Source of the DNA: Zygnema circumcarinatum
Taxonomy: Eukaryota > Streptophyta > Zygnematophyceae > Zygnematales > Zygnemataceae
Direction: 5' to 3'
Length of the DNA stretch: 37,500 bases
Assembly: GCA_037447605.1 (NCBI GenBank)
Contig: CM074815.1
Location: forward strand, 1,459,408 to 1,496,907
This document shows positions 11,001-21,415 of the stretch, in pieces. The notes under the pieces were generated by a model, which saw only the letters and a program-made list of their open reading frames with translations, was not told where the DNA came from and did no database searches. Numbering within the stretch: position 1 is the first letter of the stretch; every line of letters begins with the position of its first letter. The position numbers and the translations under genes were made by a program.

Positions 11001-14000
11001 GAGCATCTGTGTGAGCACTTGCATCTTTCTCAGGTTCATTGATGGGAAGAATCTGGTAGTCAGATTCCGTTTCTGAGTCCTCCCGTTCCGGTGTGTACGA
11101 CGCCGGACTTTGAGGGCATTCAACAGGAGGGCGTGAAACTTCACAAGGAAACTCCTCATGATGGAATCCTGGTGGGAAAGCAAGTCCAATTCGTACGGGT
11201 TCAGTTCTCAATGATGATGAACCATTGGGAGCTGTGGCGAAGGGCTGGGGGGTATCGATATGAGGGAAGGGAGAATTTTCGGCTAGCCCAGCAAGCATCA
11301 TTTCTGCTTGCTGGAGAATGAGCTCATGATGCAGGCGCCTTGATTCGTCCTCCTCAACAACTGCTGTAGAAATAGGGCTCGCCTCAGGACAATGTTGGAC
11401 GGCATCATCTTGTTGATTTCGGACCTGCTCGTCCTTCTTGACTCGAAACTTGGGCAGCTTCATAAGTACTTCCTGCATTCACATTTACTGTCAGTCTACC
11501 ATCTGCCGCCAAAATAGCACTCACAAAAGAAACAGAAAGACCGAAGGGTTACTGAGTACTAACCGGTTGCCAGGCGATAACATCCTCTTCTAAGCTCGGC
11601 CTCTCCACTGTGGGGGGGGCAGTGGCAGGAGAACACACTCCGGTCTGTGAGGGAGCAGAAGAAGCTCTCGATTTTGCCTGAAGTTGAGCTGCTATGGAGG
11701 GGTCTAGTAGGGCCTTCAAAAGGTCTGCCCGGACGGCCTCTAGGAGTTCCATTTGCAGAACTTCTAAAACAGATAGAGGGGCCGGCTGGCTAAACCCTCC
11801 TCCTACAAGCTGCTCCAAGGCAACTGGAGGATAACCTAAGGTGTGAATGTTGTGAATCTGCAACAGTCAATGCCAAGATGAAGCCACATCAGAACAAACG
11901 ATAGAATAAGTTACAAACGCAGAGAATCACATGCAAGAAACATGAAGGTTATTTTGTTGAATGATTGCAACATTTCACTGTCAATATCATGATCAAGCCA
12001 CACGCACCTCTAAGGACCCGTGCAGCTGACCCTCTTGCAGCCATTGGCGCAAATACATCAGAGGAAAAGGGCCTTTGAACGTGTCATCTGCACCCTCGTA
12101 AAGCCACTCTGCGGCATTCCAGCGGTGCCAATCGTTCTCCTGCGCTGCCTGCAGGCATCCCATTAGCAAAACTATAAAAATGAACATGAAAGCCTTCAAT
12201 AGTGCCCAAAACAGCATACACCTATCACGTAAGAACTTTGAAATGCAACCACCCATCCGCCACCACCACACCGCTGTAAGTCATCTCCTCACCTCCTGTA
12301 CAGCCTGGGACTGTTCGACGGAAGCATGGAATCCCTCAGTTGCCCATTCTGCACTGCCTGTAAGGGACATGCCTTTGAGACTGTTCAGTGGCAATTCAGT
12401 AGGTGCAGAGAAACCCGCTTGGCGAAGCCTGGAGAGAGCCAATGCCAACTTCAACAGCATGGGAGGCTGCCTTATTCCGGCAAGCAGCCGCTGTACCGGC
12501 AGGTCTTCAGGGGCTTCTCCATTAGCCAGAGCTTTGCGGAGCTCTGAAAGACTAAGGGGGCCCACAATAATCCCTTCATTTTCATAGACCCACTCTGGGG
12601 CATTTTCATCATCAGGAAAATCTTCGGTACGACTATTGAGGCAAGTGCTCGTCTCTTCGCATGAAGAAGGGGTTTTTTTCGTGGGATCGATGCCCGGTGA
12701 AGCGAATGATGCGGCAACTGGAGAATCACTGGATATGAGGTTCATGCTTGGCTGCTCGCAGACTGTAGAATTCGCCACACCAACCCTCGACGCACTCCTG
12801 CAAATACATGGAAGTGGCATAATGAATATGAGTCAACCATACAAATATGAATATGCCAAGACTCAACCATATGTTGATGGATGTTGTCCATCTCGTCGTA
12901 AAAAGGATTGATCCCGAAAGGAGTAGGCAGTCCACAGATATGTGCTACGCTGCGAAAAAGGCGAACTTTGCGAGTCCTACATTTAGAGTAGATGTTCGCT
13001 ATCCCCCAACTAAATGGACATCTAGCGAACATTTTACTCACCAGAATAGAGGGATAGAGTTAAACTGGAAACACCAAGCTGCCTCAGGACAGCAGGGTTT
13101 TACTCAAGAGACCTTGTCAATGCAACTACCTAATAGTTCATCCGTATGCAACTTAGCATGACAACAATAGCATAATGGCAAAACGAAGCACAATGAAAGC
13201 TACGCCTACAATAGAAATGACCAAGAAGTGACCTTAACAAAAATCCCGTTCTAACGTGACCTGTCTAGGCAAAACCTGGCAGCGATGGAGAACGACAAAG
13301 CGGACAAGGTCCAAGGACATTATCCATGTGTCTTATGGAAGATTAAGCGACTAGCCATTCCTTTTTCTAGCATGAAGCAAATGTGAACAAGCTCAAGAGT
13401 TTTGGATTGTCCCCAGTCATTCAATTGTCCAACAATTACACAAGCAACTCTAAATTTTTCTAACCCTACATAACGAACAACAGTAGCCAGGGAATCGCTG
13501 CAGACAATATGCAGTACTTGAAGGATTTAGTTTTGATAGTTCTACGTGCCCAGAATTCTTACATTTTGCAACGATGCTGCAGAGTTCCACGTTGGCTGAC
13601 AGAATGGGACGGCGCATGCGTAAACACGGAACGGACTTGGTCACTCGCACTGTGGAATAAACTGTGTCTCTCAGCAGTTCCATGAGCGTCGCTTGACACA
13701 AGAAGTGGACCTTCGTCAGCCCAAAATGGATCGCTAGCCTTGGGATCACCTGTGGGAGGTGAAAGGCGTTGCAACTCCCTCCTTGCTTCCCCTCTTGAAT
13801 GTGTCTCCACACCCCTGAGAACATACGTGTTGTCTTCTCGAGCCTGACAGCTCTCGTGCAGCATAGGAGAGTCTAAGAAACCATTGCTTCTTCCAGCTTC
13901 TAACCCAGCTACTCCTCCTGTGATACTTTCTAGCGCAACCAGGTTGCTATTACTGGGCCCCATATCACTGTCACCACAATTAGATTCCGTTACAGCATCA

Positions 14001-16641
14001 ATAGGGCTTGTGCCTTCACATTTAACGTCAGAGCCATGTTTACACTGTACATCTACAGAATGTCCTCCATGCATATCCATGGATGGAACATCCAATGATT
14101 GTCCGTTTTCTTCACGCGGTCTATCAGATAGCGATTTTTGCTTTGCCTCCTGCTCAGGAGCAAGCAATCTTTGACTTACTTCATCAGTTTCTTTTCTCCC
14201 CCGTACCAACTCAGAGTCCATATCACCGTTCATATCACCGTTCATGGGAAAATCCTGTTCCGCCAAAGCATGATAGAGGCCTGTTAGCTTAAAGCATGCG
14301 ATCATCTGCATATAACTTAAGTATGACACACTGCAAAGATTCTCTCATGAAGTAAATATTTCCATTGAAGGCAGTCTCCGAAAGAGGGAAAAATGAAATC
14401 AAATTCGTCCCCTGCCAGATTCTGGGCGCTGATTGACCATTTCAAGGTATAGGGCAGGCAAACTGATAAAACATTTCTTATACCCGAGGAACGATGCGTG
14501 AATATGCCCACTAACGCATAATCAAGCAAGCCAACAGTGGTACAAGAGAGTGAAGATGAGAAACACTACGGCAGCAGAGACAAGCTCTCCTGAATGTTAC
14601 CTCAAAGTGCGGGGTCACCAGCGACGACGTGGACTCCGAGGTAGCTACTGAAGATGACGAAAGTGAAGAGGTGGAGGAACGAGTTACAGGTTTTGATGAC
14701 TCAACCGGAAGCCCTTTTTCTTGTGAAACTGAGGCTAGGCTTTCTTGTGGGATCGAATGCTTTGCTGGCTCCCCTTGTACAAGAACTTCAGCAATATAGC
14801 GAAATCGCTTACCCAGCCTTTCACTGCTACCTGCTCCCAAACGGTGTTTCCGGATCACGTCGCCCCGTGTCCGAGCACAACTACTTTCATTCACCTGATT
14901 TCCAGATTCGCGAGAATGCCGTTTACTGACTGTTCTCAGCTTAACCAGAGGTGGACCTTCTTGGCAAAGTTTTGCTTCGCTAACAATAGTTTGAAGTCCA
15001 TCCTTGACACTGCTTTGCTTCCACCACCTATCCTTTGAAGAAGCGTTGTCGTACTCTGACCCCAGACGTGCAGAGCGGTGGTGAATTTCACTCCGTCCTG
15101 TAACACTTCGAAGCCGCTTTTCATAACTTGAAACTGCAGTGTCATGAGGACGTTCGTCTGCCCTCCGTCGAGAAACTGGCTGCAGCAGGAACACGAGCAA
15201 TGGCACAAGCGGGGTATAAACAAAGAGAACTAAGGAAAGAAATTTCCGCAAGCACAAAGGAATCACTCTCATAGCCACGAATATTCGATAATTGCAGAAT
15301 AATCTTGAAAAGAGTTTGGAACACACCTTGGGAGAGTGAGACCTGGCGTCCGCTCGCCGCTCCTCTAAGTCTTCGGCCCTCGAAACTGCAAAAGAAGCAA
15401 AAACACTTGACTCAAGCATCTTCTGACTGTGCATAACAAAGCAAAAAGTTGCAGCTTCCCCCTTCATTACTCGCTATGATCTCAATCCCTAAATACCTCA
15501 CGACTGCAGTCTCCGCCCAACATTGAACTCAGCTTCCAAGAAAACCACAAAAAACTGAAAGCCTACAGAACAGCACAAAACGACCTTCAATGATAATGAG
15601 GAAACGACCATGATCTCAAATACCTTGATGAAATGCACGCCGTGTATCGTGGCCGCTTCTCTTGCCCTCAGCCAAGACATCCCTGCAAACCCGAGAAACT
15701 GTGTCATAGTTCTAGAGCCTAAAAAATCATGCAATGCAGACTAAAATTACAAGATTGAAGTTTATTGTCTTCATTACAGGGATACCAAGCTGATCTTTCC
15801 TCGAGCGGAGCAGCAGCGACTCGAACGCCTTCATTGTCGTTTACAACAGTTAGTTTGGAGAGTGAAGGAGCAAATGTTAAGTTCTTGCCTGCCATGGCCC
15901 ACATTCTGCACATGACAAAGTACCACACGAACTTAACTCATAAGCAGGCTATGATCATAAAAACTTTAAAAAAAACTCAGCACTGGAGAAACCTGTTCTT
16001 CGCTTCACTCATACATATGCAGCATGCAACGGCCAAAAACTTGCAGCAGAAAAAGCTGTCTAACATAGAAAAGCACCTTCACATCCTGTCACGTTCATGG
16101 AAAGGTGCTACTCTTTATCCTTTTCCTCACTCCGAATCTCTTCAAACCAGAATCAGAAAACCTAATTCCGGAATAGGATAAAGAACTCAGTTCTCACTCC
16201 AGAATACTCCAGCCGCAGGTTGCCAGCTGTCGGTTCTCCATGCTGCCTCCTCTGCCACAGAGCATCCGCGTCGAAAGCAGGGCCGCCCACCCGAGCTCTG
16301 GAAGATCTTCCCCGCTCTCGCTCCTCTTCATCCGAGCAGTATTTCTGACCATATCCGCTCCCATGCAGACGAAGCCGAACACGCTTGGGAGAGCTCCCTG
16401 CAGGGCTCCCGCTTCTGGAGCGCCTGCGGCCCCCGCCATGGCGGTAGGCCCAGCTCGGCGAGCGCGGGCTGGGCGAGCGAGCCCTATCGCTCCAGCGCCT
16501 GCCTCCGCCTCTGGTGCGGCAGCTGCTGTCCTCCGCCATGGCCCCCCATCCCGCGCTGCCCGCCACCATGGTCTGCCGCCTCCTTCCCTCCCCTCCCGGG
16601 GCCGCCCGCCAGTCAGGGAGCGCCCGCCGTGGACCTTCCAT
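8020..16641 (-). CDS. ATXR7: SET-domain H3K4 methyltransferase with two GYF-like domains (ATXR7/SDG25-like)
   Basis: This is a nuclear histone-lysine methyltransferase of the SET1/ATXR7 group, expected to act on H3K4. Seventeen exons (coordinates high to low): 16641-16198, 15931 or 15905-15786, 15682-15624, 15385-15327, 15179-14601, 14305-13563, 12797-12293, 12148-12008, 11857-11564, 11472-9940, 9786-9403, 9321-9238, 9059-8937, 8786-8706, 8607-8554, 8390-8239, 8041-8020; about 1800 residues. The N-terminus is RS/SP-rich. GYF-like domains lie at about 745-785 ([20 protein letters not shown]) and 859-895 (EWLYEG...KGPFPL). The SET domain carries RIHGWG (1670-1675), RFINHSCE (1736-1743), PNCYTK and ELTYDYKF. 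The post-SET Cys residues are C1788, C1790 and C1795, ending CRGTMN. The catalytic parts are intact. The exon 1-exon 2 junction is uncertain: the best donor (after 16198) is phase 0, the best acceptor (15905) needs phase 2, and a weaker acceptor (15931) fits. Alternative starts are 16569 and 16539; the latter has the best Kozak context. Confidence 0.85.
8449..8531. repeat. Purine-rich low-complexity tract in SET gene intron
   Basis: A G/A-only stretch including a run of about ten G and several GA units, lying inside intron 8391-8553. On the sense (minus) strand it is a pyrimidine tract. It may simply be microsatellite drift. Confidence 0.7.
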
Positions 16642-16731
16642 GCTGGAACAGGGCCTCCGGCCGTTCAACTGCTGGAAGGGTCGGGTCACACGAGGACTTG
16701 GACATGCACGGGAGAGGAGGGGGCCAATTGA

Positions 16732-16775
16732 TGAGATGGGATGGGATGGGATGGGATGGGATGGGATGGGATGGG
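16732..16775. repeat. (ATGGG)n microsatellite
   Basis: About eight perfect copies of the pentamer ATGGG, next to the 5' end of the SET gene. On the minus strand it could be read as a His-Pro-Ser repeat in frame with the first SET exon, but it more likely lies in the 5' UTR or promoter. Confidence 0.9.
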
Positions 16776-16870
16776 ACATGGTGGCTTGTCAACGACGGCG
16801 ACGCCATCATATACCGTACACGGACAAAGGAGGGACCGATGGGAACTCGTCCTTGCCATATGCTCATGAA
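16775..16870 (+). repeat. Dispersed repeat family, copy 1 (diverged)
   Basis: Contains gacggcgacgccatcatata, then acacggacaaagg and gatgggaactcgtcc, aligning with the family core seen at 19945-20075 but with many substitutions. It lies in the SET/COX6B shared upstream region. Confidence 0.45.
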
Positions 16871-17369
16871 TCGAGAGGGTTGGATAGCCCAGAGAGAGAT
16901 ACAGGTCATCCACCGTTGGATATGGCACGCATGACTATCGTGGGATGGTGAGCGTTGGATAGCCGCGTGCGACGTTTCTGGTCCTCACCGTTGGCGTGCG
17001 TGGGATGTAGGCCGTTGGATCTGCCACGTGTCGCTTGTCAAGTGCTGCTTTTGCGTCGTAGAAGAAGAAAATGGCATTTTGCGTCGTCTTTTCTTTGTCA
17101 TTTTTTTTGCGTCTTTTGTATCGCGTTGTCATGAGCATGCCAATATGTTGTTGAAAGCATACGCACAGCAAAATGCGTGTGCAATGAGATCATAACATTA
17201 GCATCAATGCCATCTCATGTGCGCGGTACTGCAAACTTGAGAGGGCATGCAGCAACAATGCTGCCCCCATGTCACATGCATTTTTCCACGACGGCACTTC
17301 ATGATGGGGATATACCGATGATGCAGCACCATGTACCGCACAGATCGAACCGTTGATTCAGAAAATGGA

Positions 17370-17427
17370 ATGGTTGCAACCATTGGATCAGCAACCATTG
17401 GCAAACATTGGACTGGCCAATGGTTGC
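17370..17427. repeat. CCATTGG hairpin
   Basis: gcaaccattggc (17391-17402) is perfectly complementary to gccaatggttgc (17416-17427). Just before it, atggttgcaaccat (17370-17383) is a 14-bp perfect palindrome. A related hairpin occurs near 27025-27070. It may be part of a small foldback element or a CCAAT-rich promoter cluster. Confidence 0.6.
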
Positions 17428-17667
17428 CGACCCAATGGTTCGACCTATGCAGTAGGTGTTTGCATGTGCCGCACAGTGACTGTAACATGACGGCAGCTCT
17501 ATGTGACGCAGTAGTTAGGCAGGCGGTGAAACTGGAGCAAAGAACGGCTGCGAGCCGGCGGGAACAGGACGGCGCTTCGCAGTGCGGTGCTGGCAGAGGA
17601 GAAGCGGAGAGGACGTTGTTAGGGTTGCCTGCTTGCGGGAAGCTCTGCAGCACTCCCACAGGGCGCC

Positions 17668-19018
17668 ATGGGGAACGCAGCCACTGTGGCTTATGCGGAG
17701 GAGAAGGAAGAGGTGCCTTCGAGTTGCCTTTGACTGGCGTCTCTCGGGCTTTATGAGAATCTGTTAGCGGGAGCGTGTTGCATGGCCTACAGGCAGCTGT
17801 GGCTGGTCAGGCAGCATGCTGTGTGGTTGCGAAATAGTGGCAGGCATCTGAATGGCTGATGTTTTTTTTTTTTTGTGCAGGATGAGGTGACCGCAGTGCC
17901 TGAAGAAGAGTCTGAAGAAACGGAGGAAGGGGAGAAGAAAATATCGGTATTTTCGAGAAACCTGGCTTTTCTTTGCCTTAAGCAGCGCCTTGTGTTCGTA
18001 GGCCATTGCTGTTTCAGGCTTGAATTGGGTGGATATGCACGTCGTGGCATGCAGGTCGATGACGTAAAGACTGCTCCCATGGATTTCCGGTTCCCAACCA
18101 CGAATCAAGCAAGGCACTGCTTTACACGATACAATGAATATCACAAGTGAGTTGTGCCATCGTTAGTGATCAAGGCCGCACAATGTCCTTTGCTTGCCTA
18201 TTTATGCGTTTCCCCCGTCGCGGTTTTATTTGGTTCTTGCATAGCTGATTACGAAACTTCTTGTTTACTAGCTGGCTATTTGGTTTGATATGAAGTTCTT
18301 TCCTTGATGCAGATGCATAGCCGAAAAGGGAGAGGATTCCAGTGACTGTACGAAATACGCCAAATACTATCGCTCTCTGTGCCCCGGAGAATGGGTGAGC
18401 ATCAGTATTCCGTATCAAGTTTTGTTATTTGAATCTAAATTCACTATGGAAAGGGTCTTCTCTTGTTTTGTGCTTGCAAGCGGACTTCGCCCTTCCTGAA
18501 TCTGATCAGGTTTAGGGGCATTCTCTTTATTCACTTTCCAGTCAGATTTCTCTGATTTTGTCTATCTATTGTGGCGAAAGTCGGCGTTTTCTTGATTGCG
18601 TAATGGAAGTGCTTAGAGGTGGCCTAGAGCCAGCTATTATTTTGAAAAAGACGAAGAGATCATGGCTTTTGAAACATCACTTATTTCTGTAGGCTGCAAA
18701 GAGACATGCATGCGTGAATGGCCGTTTAGTTTATTATCAAAGTATTCTTTGTTGCTCAGCTTTGTGTTTAAACTATTGACGGGGCTTTGCATTTGCATGC
18801 CTCTTTGCTTAGTCGGGAATGTTCCTTCTTCCTTATGAACCATGCTTGCATACCCGTTCGCGGTTTCGTGTCCATAATCTTGCTCTATGTTAGCTATGGA
18901 GTCGCATTGGTTCCTTCTCACTGCACTGTTTCACATTTTGAGAGGGCATCTGTATGCTGGGCAGGTTGAAAAATGGAACGAACAGCGGGAGAACGGAGCC
19001 TTTGTTGGCCGATATTAG
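17668..19018 (+). CDS. COX6B: Cytochrome c oxidase subunit 6B (COX6B, CHCH domain)
   Basis: This is the intermembrane-space subunit of mitochondrial complex IV, contacting the dimer interface. Five phase-consistent exons: 17668-17712, 17881-17946, 18055-18146, 18313-18394, 18965-19018; 112 residues. The N-terminus is short and acidic (EEKEE, then a Glu-rich exon 2), as in the plant-specific extension, though shorter than in the long flowering-plant isoform as I recall it. The CHCH core is unmistakable: DFRFPTTNQARHCFTRY, with twin motifs C59-X9-C69 and C80-X10-C91, the spacing typical of COX6B. The end has RENG but finishes AFVGRY instead of the usual TFPGPL, a modest divergence. The start ATG at 17668 follows a GC-rich leader. 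There is no cleavable presequence, as expected for a Mia40-imported protein. Intron 4 is 570 bp. A diverged copy of the last exon and 3' flank lies at about 24.8 kb. Confidence 0.95.
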
Positions 19019-20199
19019 GCTGCTCTCTGGCACAGGTGTAATGTTAATCAATCTCGTACTAGTGACCACATGGCAGGAGGCTTTGGTTCTGGATCCCGTT
19101 GTGGATATCCCTTGAGTGCACCAATTGAAGAATTCATTGGAAAGAAGCATCAAACGCTCATCTGCTCTCTCTTCTCGGCAGTTTATGGCTAGGATTAGCA
19201 GATGTTTGTACCGGCAAATGCCATCAAGCATCTGCTGCGCAGTGGTTGATCCATTTTGCAAGCCTTGCTCTGTCAATGGCAACTGTTGCACTCGTAGATA
19301 ATGCTACACCTCGACTTTGTATGTCTGATTGGTGATGATGTAGAAATAACATGAAAGCTTTCTTGCTGAGGTGGGCTCCTTTTGATTTACCTCAAAAGCC
19401 GGCAAATGAGCTTGGAATCGGGTACATCAAATTTTCCAATGTCTGACTAATGCTTGTCATCAAGGGGAAAAAAACGTAAAGCGTGTTCCCAATCCCTAGT
19501 GGATTCAGTTTGACTTGGATAAACTTTGAGTTTTTTTTATTTCTTGGCTTACTTTCCAATGGCGTTACTGGTACATTGTGCTCGGACTTGGAATCGAAAC
19601 TCTCTGCCAGTGCGTTATGCCATGTGCCACGTTTGCCAGCCAAGTTGTTGGTATGGAGACACTTACTCTGCTACCAATGTCTTCTAGCACTGTCGAATTC
19701 ACCTCTGCCATGTTTCATGTGGCAAAGGACGATGCATTGTTACATCTTTTGCCATACACATGGTTAGGGAAAATGGTGGCAATTTGGCACCATCGAAATC
19801 ATGCACTATCAACACATCGTATATCACATCAACATAGCATCGACAACAAGATGGGAGATAACGTGGAGGAAATGTGCAGTCGTGGCAAACCCTAATTGGC
19901 CCCCACTTAAGGCGTGTTCTAATGGAGGGCCAACTCGATGACAAGTGGGCGGAGGCAAAGGAAGTGGCATTGATCTCACGATGGCGATGCCATCAAATGT
20001 ACATGGACAAAATCAGCATGGGGAACCACGAGGAACTGGTCGCAAAGGACCTAAGGTCAAAAGAAAAAAGCTAAGAGCAAAAAGCTACGCAAAGGTACGC
20101 AAGCTACCCTCCCTAGAAGCAACCGCAAAGGTCGCCAATGTGCGGCACATCACATCGCGCGGAGGGAAAGAGGGAGGGAGCGGCGGATGGCCACCGACA
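19019..20199. other. Intergenic region downstream of COX6B
   Basis: This begins with the COX6B 3' UTR, whose first 250 bp resemble 24785-25020. The remainder has no supportable gene. Short plus-strand open frames at 19480-19895 have no recognisable motif. A dispersed repeat copy lies at 19945-20075. Confidence 0.5.
19945..20075 (+). repeat. Dispersed repeat family, copy 2
   Basis: Shares the core atgccatcaaatgtacatgg followed by acaaaatcagcatggggaac, cacgaggaactgg and gcaaaggacctaagg with copies at 27187-27280 (inverted), 27340-27410 (inverted), 32975-33065 and, more diverged, 16775-16870. The function is unknown; it may be a MITE- or SINE-like element. Confidence 0.65.
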
Positions 20200-21190
20200 C
20201 GGTCACCAACAACCAACCGCGGCTTCACGCCGAAGGAGCGGAGTAGCGCGGACGAAGGCAACGTTGAAGGGCGACGGAAATGCGCTGTCGATCAAAAGTA
20301 GCGAGGGTCGTTGGAGGAGGAGAGGAGGGCTTCCGAAGCCGTGCGCGCATCTCGAAGGAGCAGTGGGCGCACGCACGCACGCACGCACTGGCGAAGGAAG
20401 GCGAGGCGACCACAAATCTCAACAGCCATAGGAACGAACTCGTCGGCCGCGTCACGTCACGGCGGGCATACGCGCGGTCCTTGAGAGGGCCGCCTCGCCT
20501 TCACGGTGCGCGGGAGACGGGGCGGATCGGCCCACAACACAACCTCCCCAAACATGCGCCGAGCAACACCGCCCGTGAGGGAGGGAGGGAGGGAGGGCCG
20601 AATCAGGCCGAACTCCGCGCTCGCCACGAACAGACGGTCGAGGGCAATGCAGCAATCACATCGCGCACAACATGTTGAGCCAAAATGTATTCGCCGCCGA
20701 CGAAGATGGACGCCGTGCACATCGATCGAATCACCACAAAGAGAACGAGGAAAACTCTACAATGGAGGGTGGGGAAGCCCGAGATGAAGTCGCGCTACAA
20801 GCTGCTACAAGCTTAAACTGGCTCGGGATCAAACGAAAGGTGGAAAATATCGGGGTAACAACCAACCAAGCCCCAGTTCCAAGACCAACACAAGACTGAA
20901 GCCTAGCACGCGCAACATCAAAAGGAAGAGTCGCAATAAGGGTAGAAGACTCAGCAGCAACAACCTCAGTCAAAGTGGGCTGGACACGCGTGACAGACTC
21001 AAACCATGGGCATCACGCAATGCAATTTGGAACGGAAGAGCACCATCTTCAACATTTTCAACATGAGCAACAACAGACAAGCAACGGACGATCAGCCACA
21101 AGAAAACGCGAAGCCAAAATAGGAGCAACAAGAGCCCAAAGCGAAGCTTGCGTACGTGCAATCGGGCCCTCCGGCCGATCGAAAATACCA
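20200..21190 (-). pseudogene. Decayed retroelement reverse-transcriptase-associated ORF
   Basis: On the minus strand three short conserved-looking blocks lie in order but in different frames with stops between them. They are RARLQSCVGLGTGAWL (about 20863-20912), DEFVPMAVEICGRL (about 20400-20441) and FDRQRISVALQR (20261-20296). As I recall, blocks such as GAGAWL, FVPLAVE and FYRQRVSVALQRAQA occur together downstream of reverse transcriptase in non-LTR-like elements predicted in many green-lineage genomes. The intervening sequence is GC-rich and broken, so this is a relic. The family assignment is from memory, not from a search. Confidence 0.5.
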
Positions 21191-21415
21191 AGACTCCCAT
21201 TGTGAAGCCCTAAAAACCCCAATGTCTAAACCTGACCAATCGCAGTCTGCCACGTGACAAAGTATGCCTCCGTGGCACGCCCTGATTGGCCTGTACTTAG
21301 CCGGGGCAGCTTGAATGGAGGAGACCAGCAGCCCCGCTCCTCCAAGAAGGTGCTGCAGTCAGGCGCTGGTCTGCCAATGCGGGCGCGCTGGACGGGAGGG
21401 GGGAGCAGCGGGGCT

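Larger units (their letters stand above)
16642..17667. promoter_or_regulatory. Head-to-head intergenic region shared by SET gene and COX6B
   Basis: About 1 kb separates the divergent SET gene and COX6B start codons, so both promoters must lie here or overlap it. Visible elements are an ATGGG microsatellite next to the SET gene, an array of GTTGGAT-type octamers (about 16878, 16913, 16953, 17012), a G-box CACGTG at about 17026, and a CCAAT-rich hairpin at 17370-17427. A GC-rich 5' UTR-like stretch precedes the COX6B ATG. No TATA box is convincing. Which elements act is inference. Confidence 0.4.

Noticed and set aside
14936-15223. 95-codon minus-strand frame starting MFIPRL
   Set aside because: An alternative frame of SET exon 5; only the other frame keeps phase with exons on both sides.
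15765-16181. 138-codon plus-strand frame
   Set aside because: Antisense to exon 2 and intron 1 of the SET gene and lacks any motif.
16629-16951. Plus-strand frames containing repeated GWDGM units
   Set aside because: The repeat is a translation of the ATGGG microsatellite.
20200-20720. Several GC-rich plus-strand frames (e.g. 20280-20678)
   Set aside because: Overlap the minus-strand retroelement relic; Arg/Gly/Pro-rich, typical of antisense GC-rich DNA.
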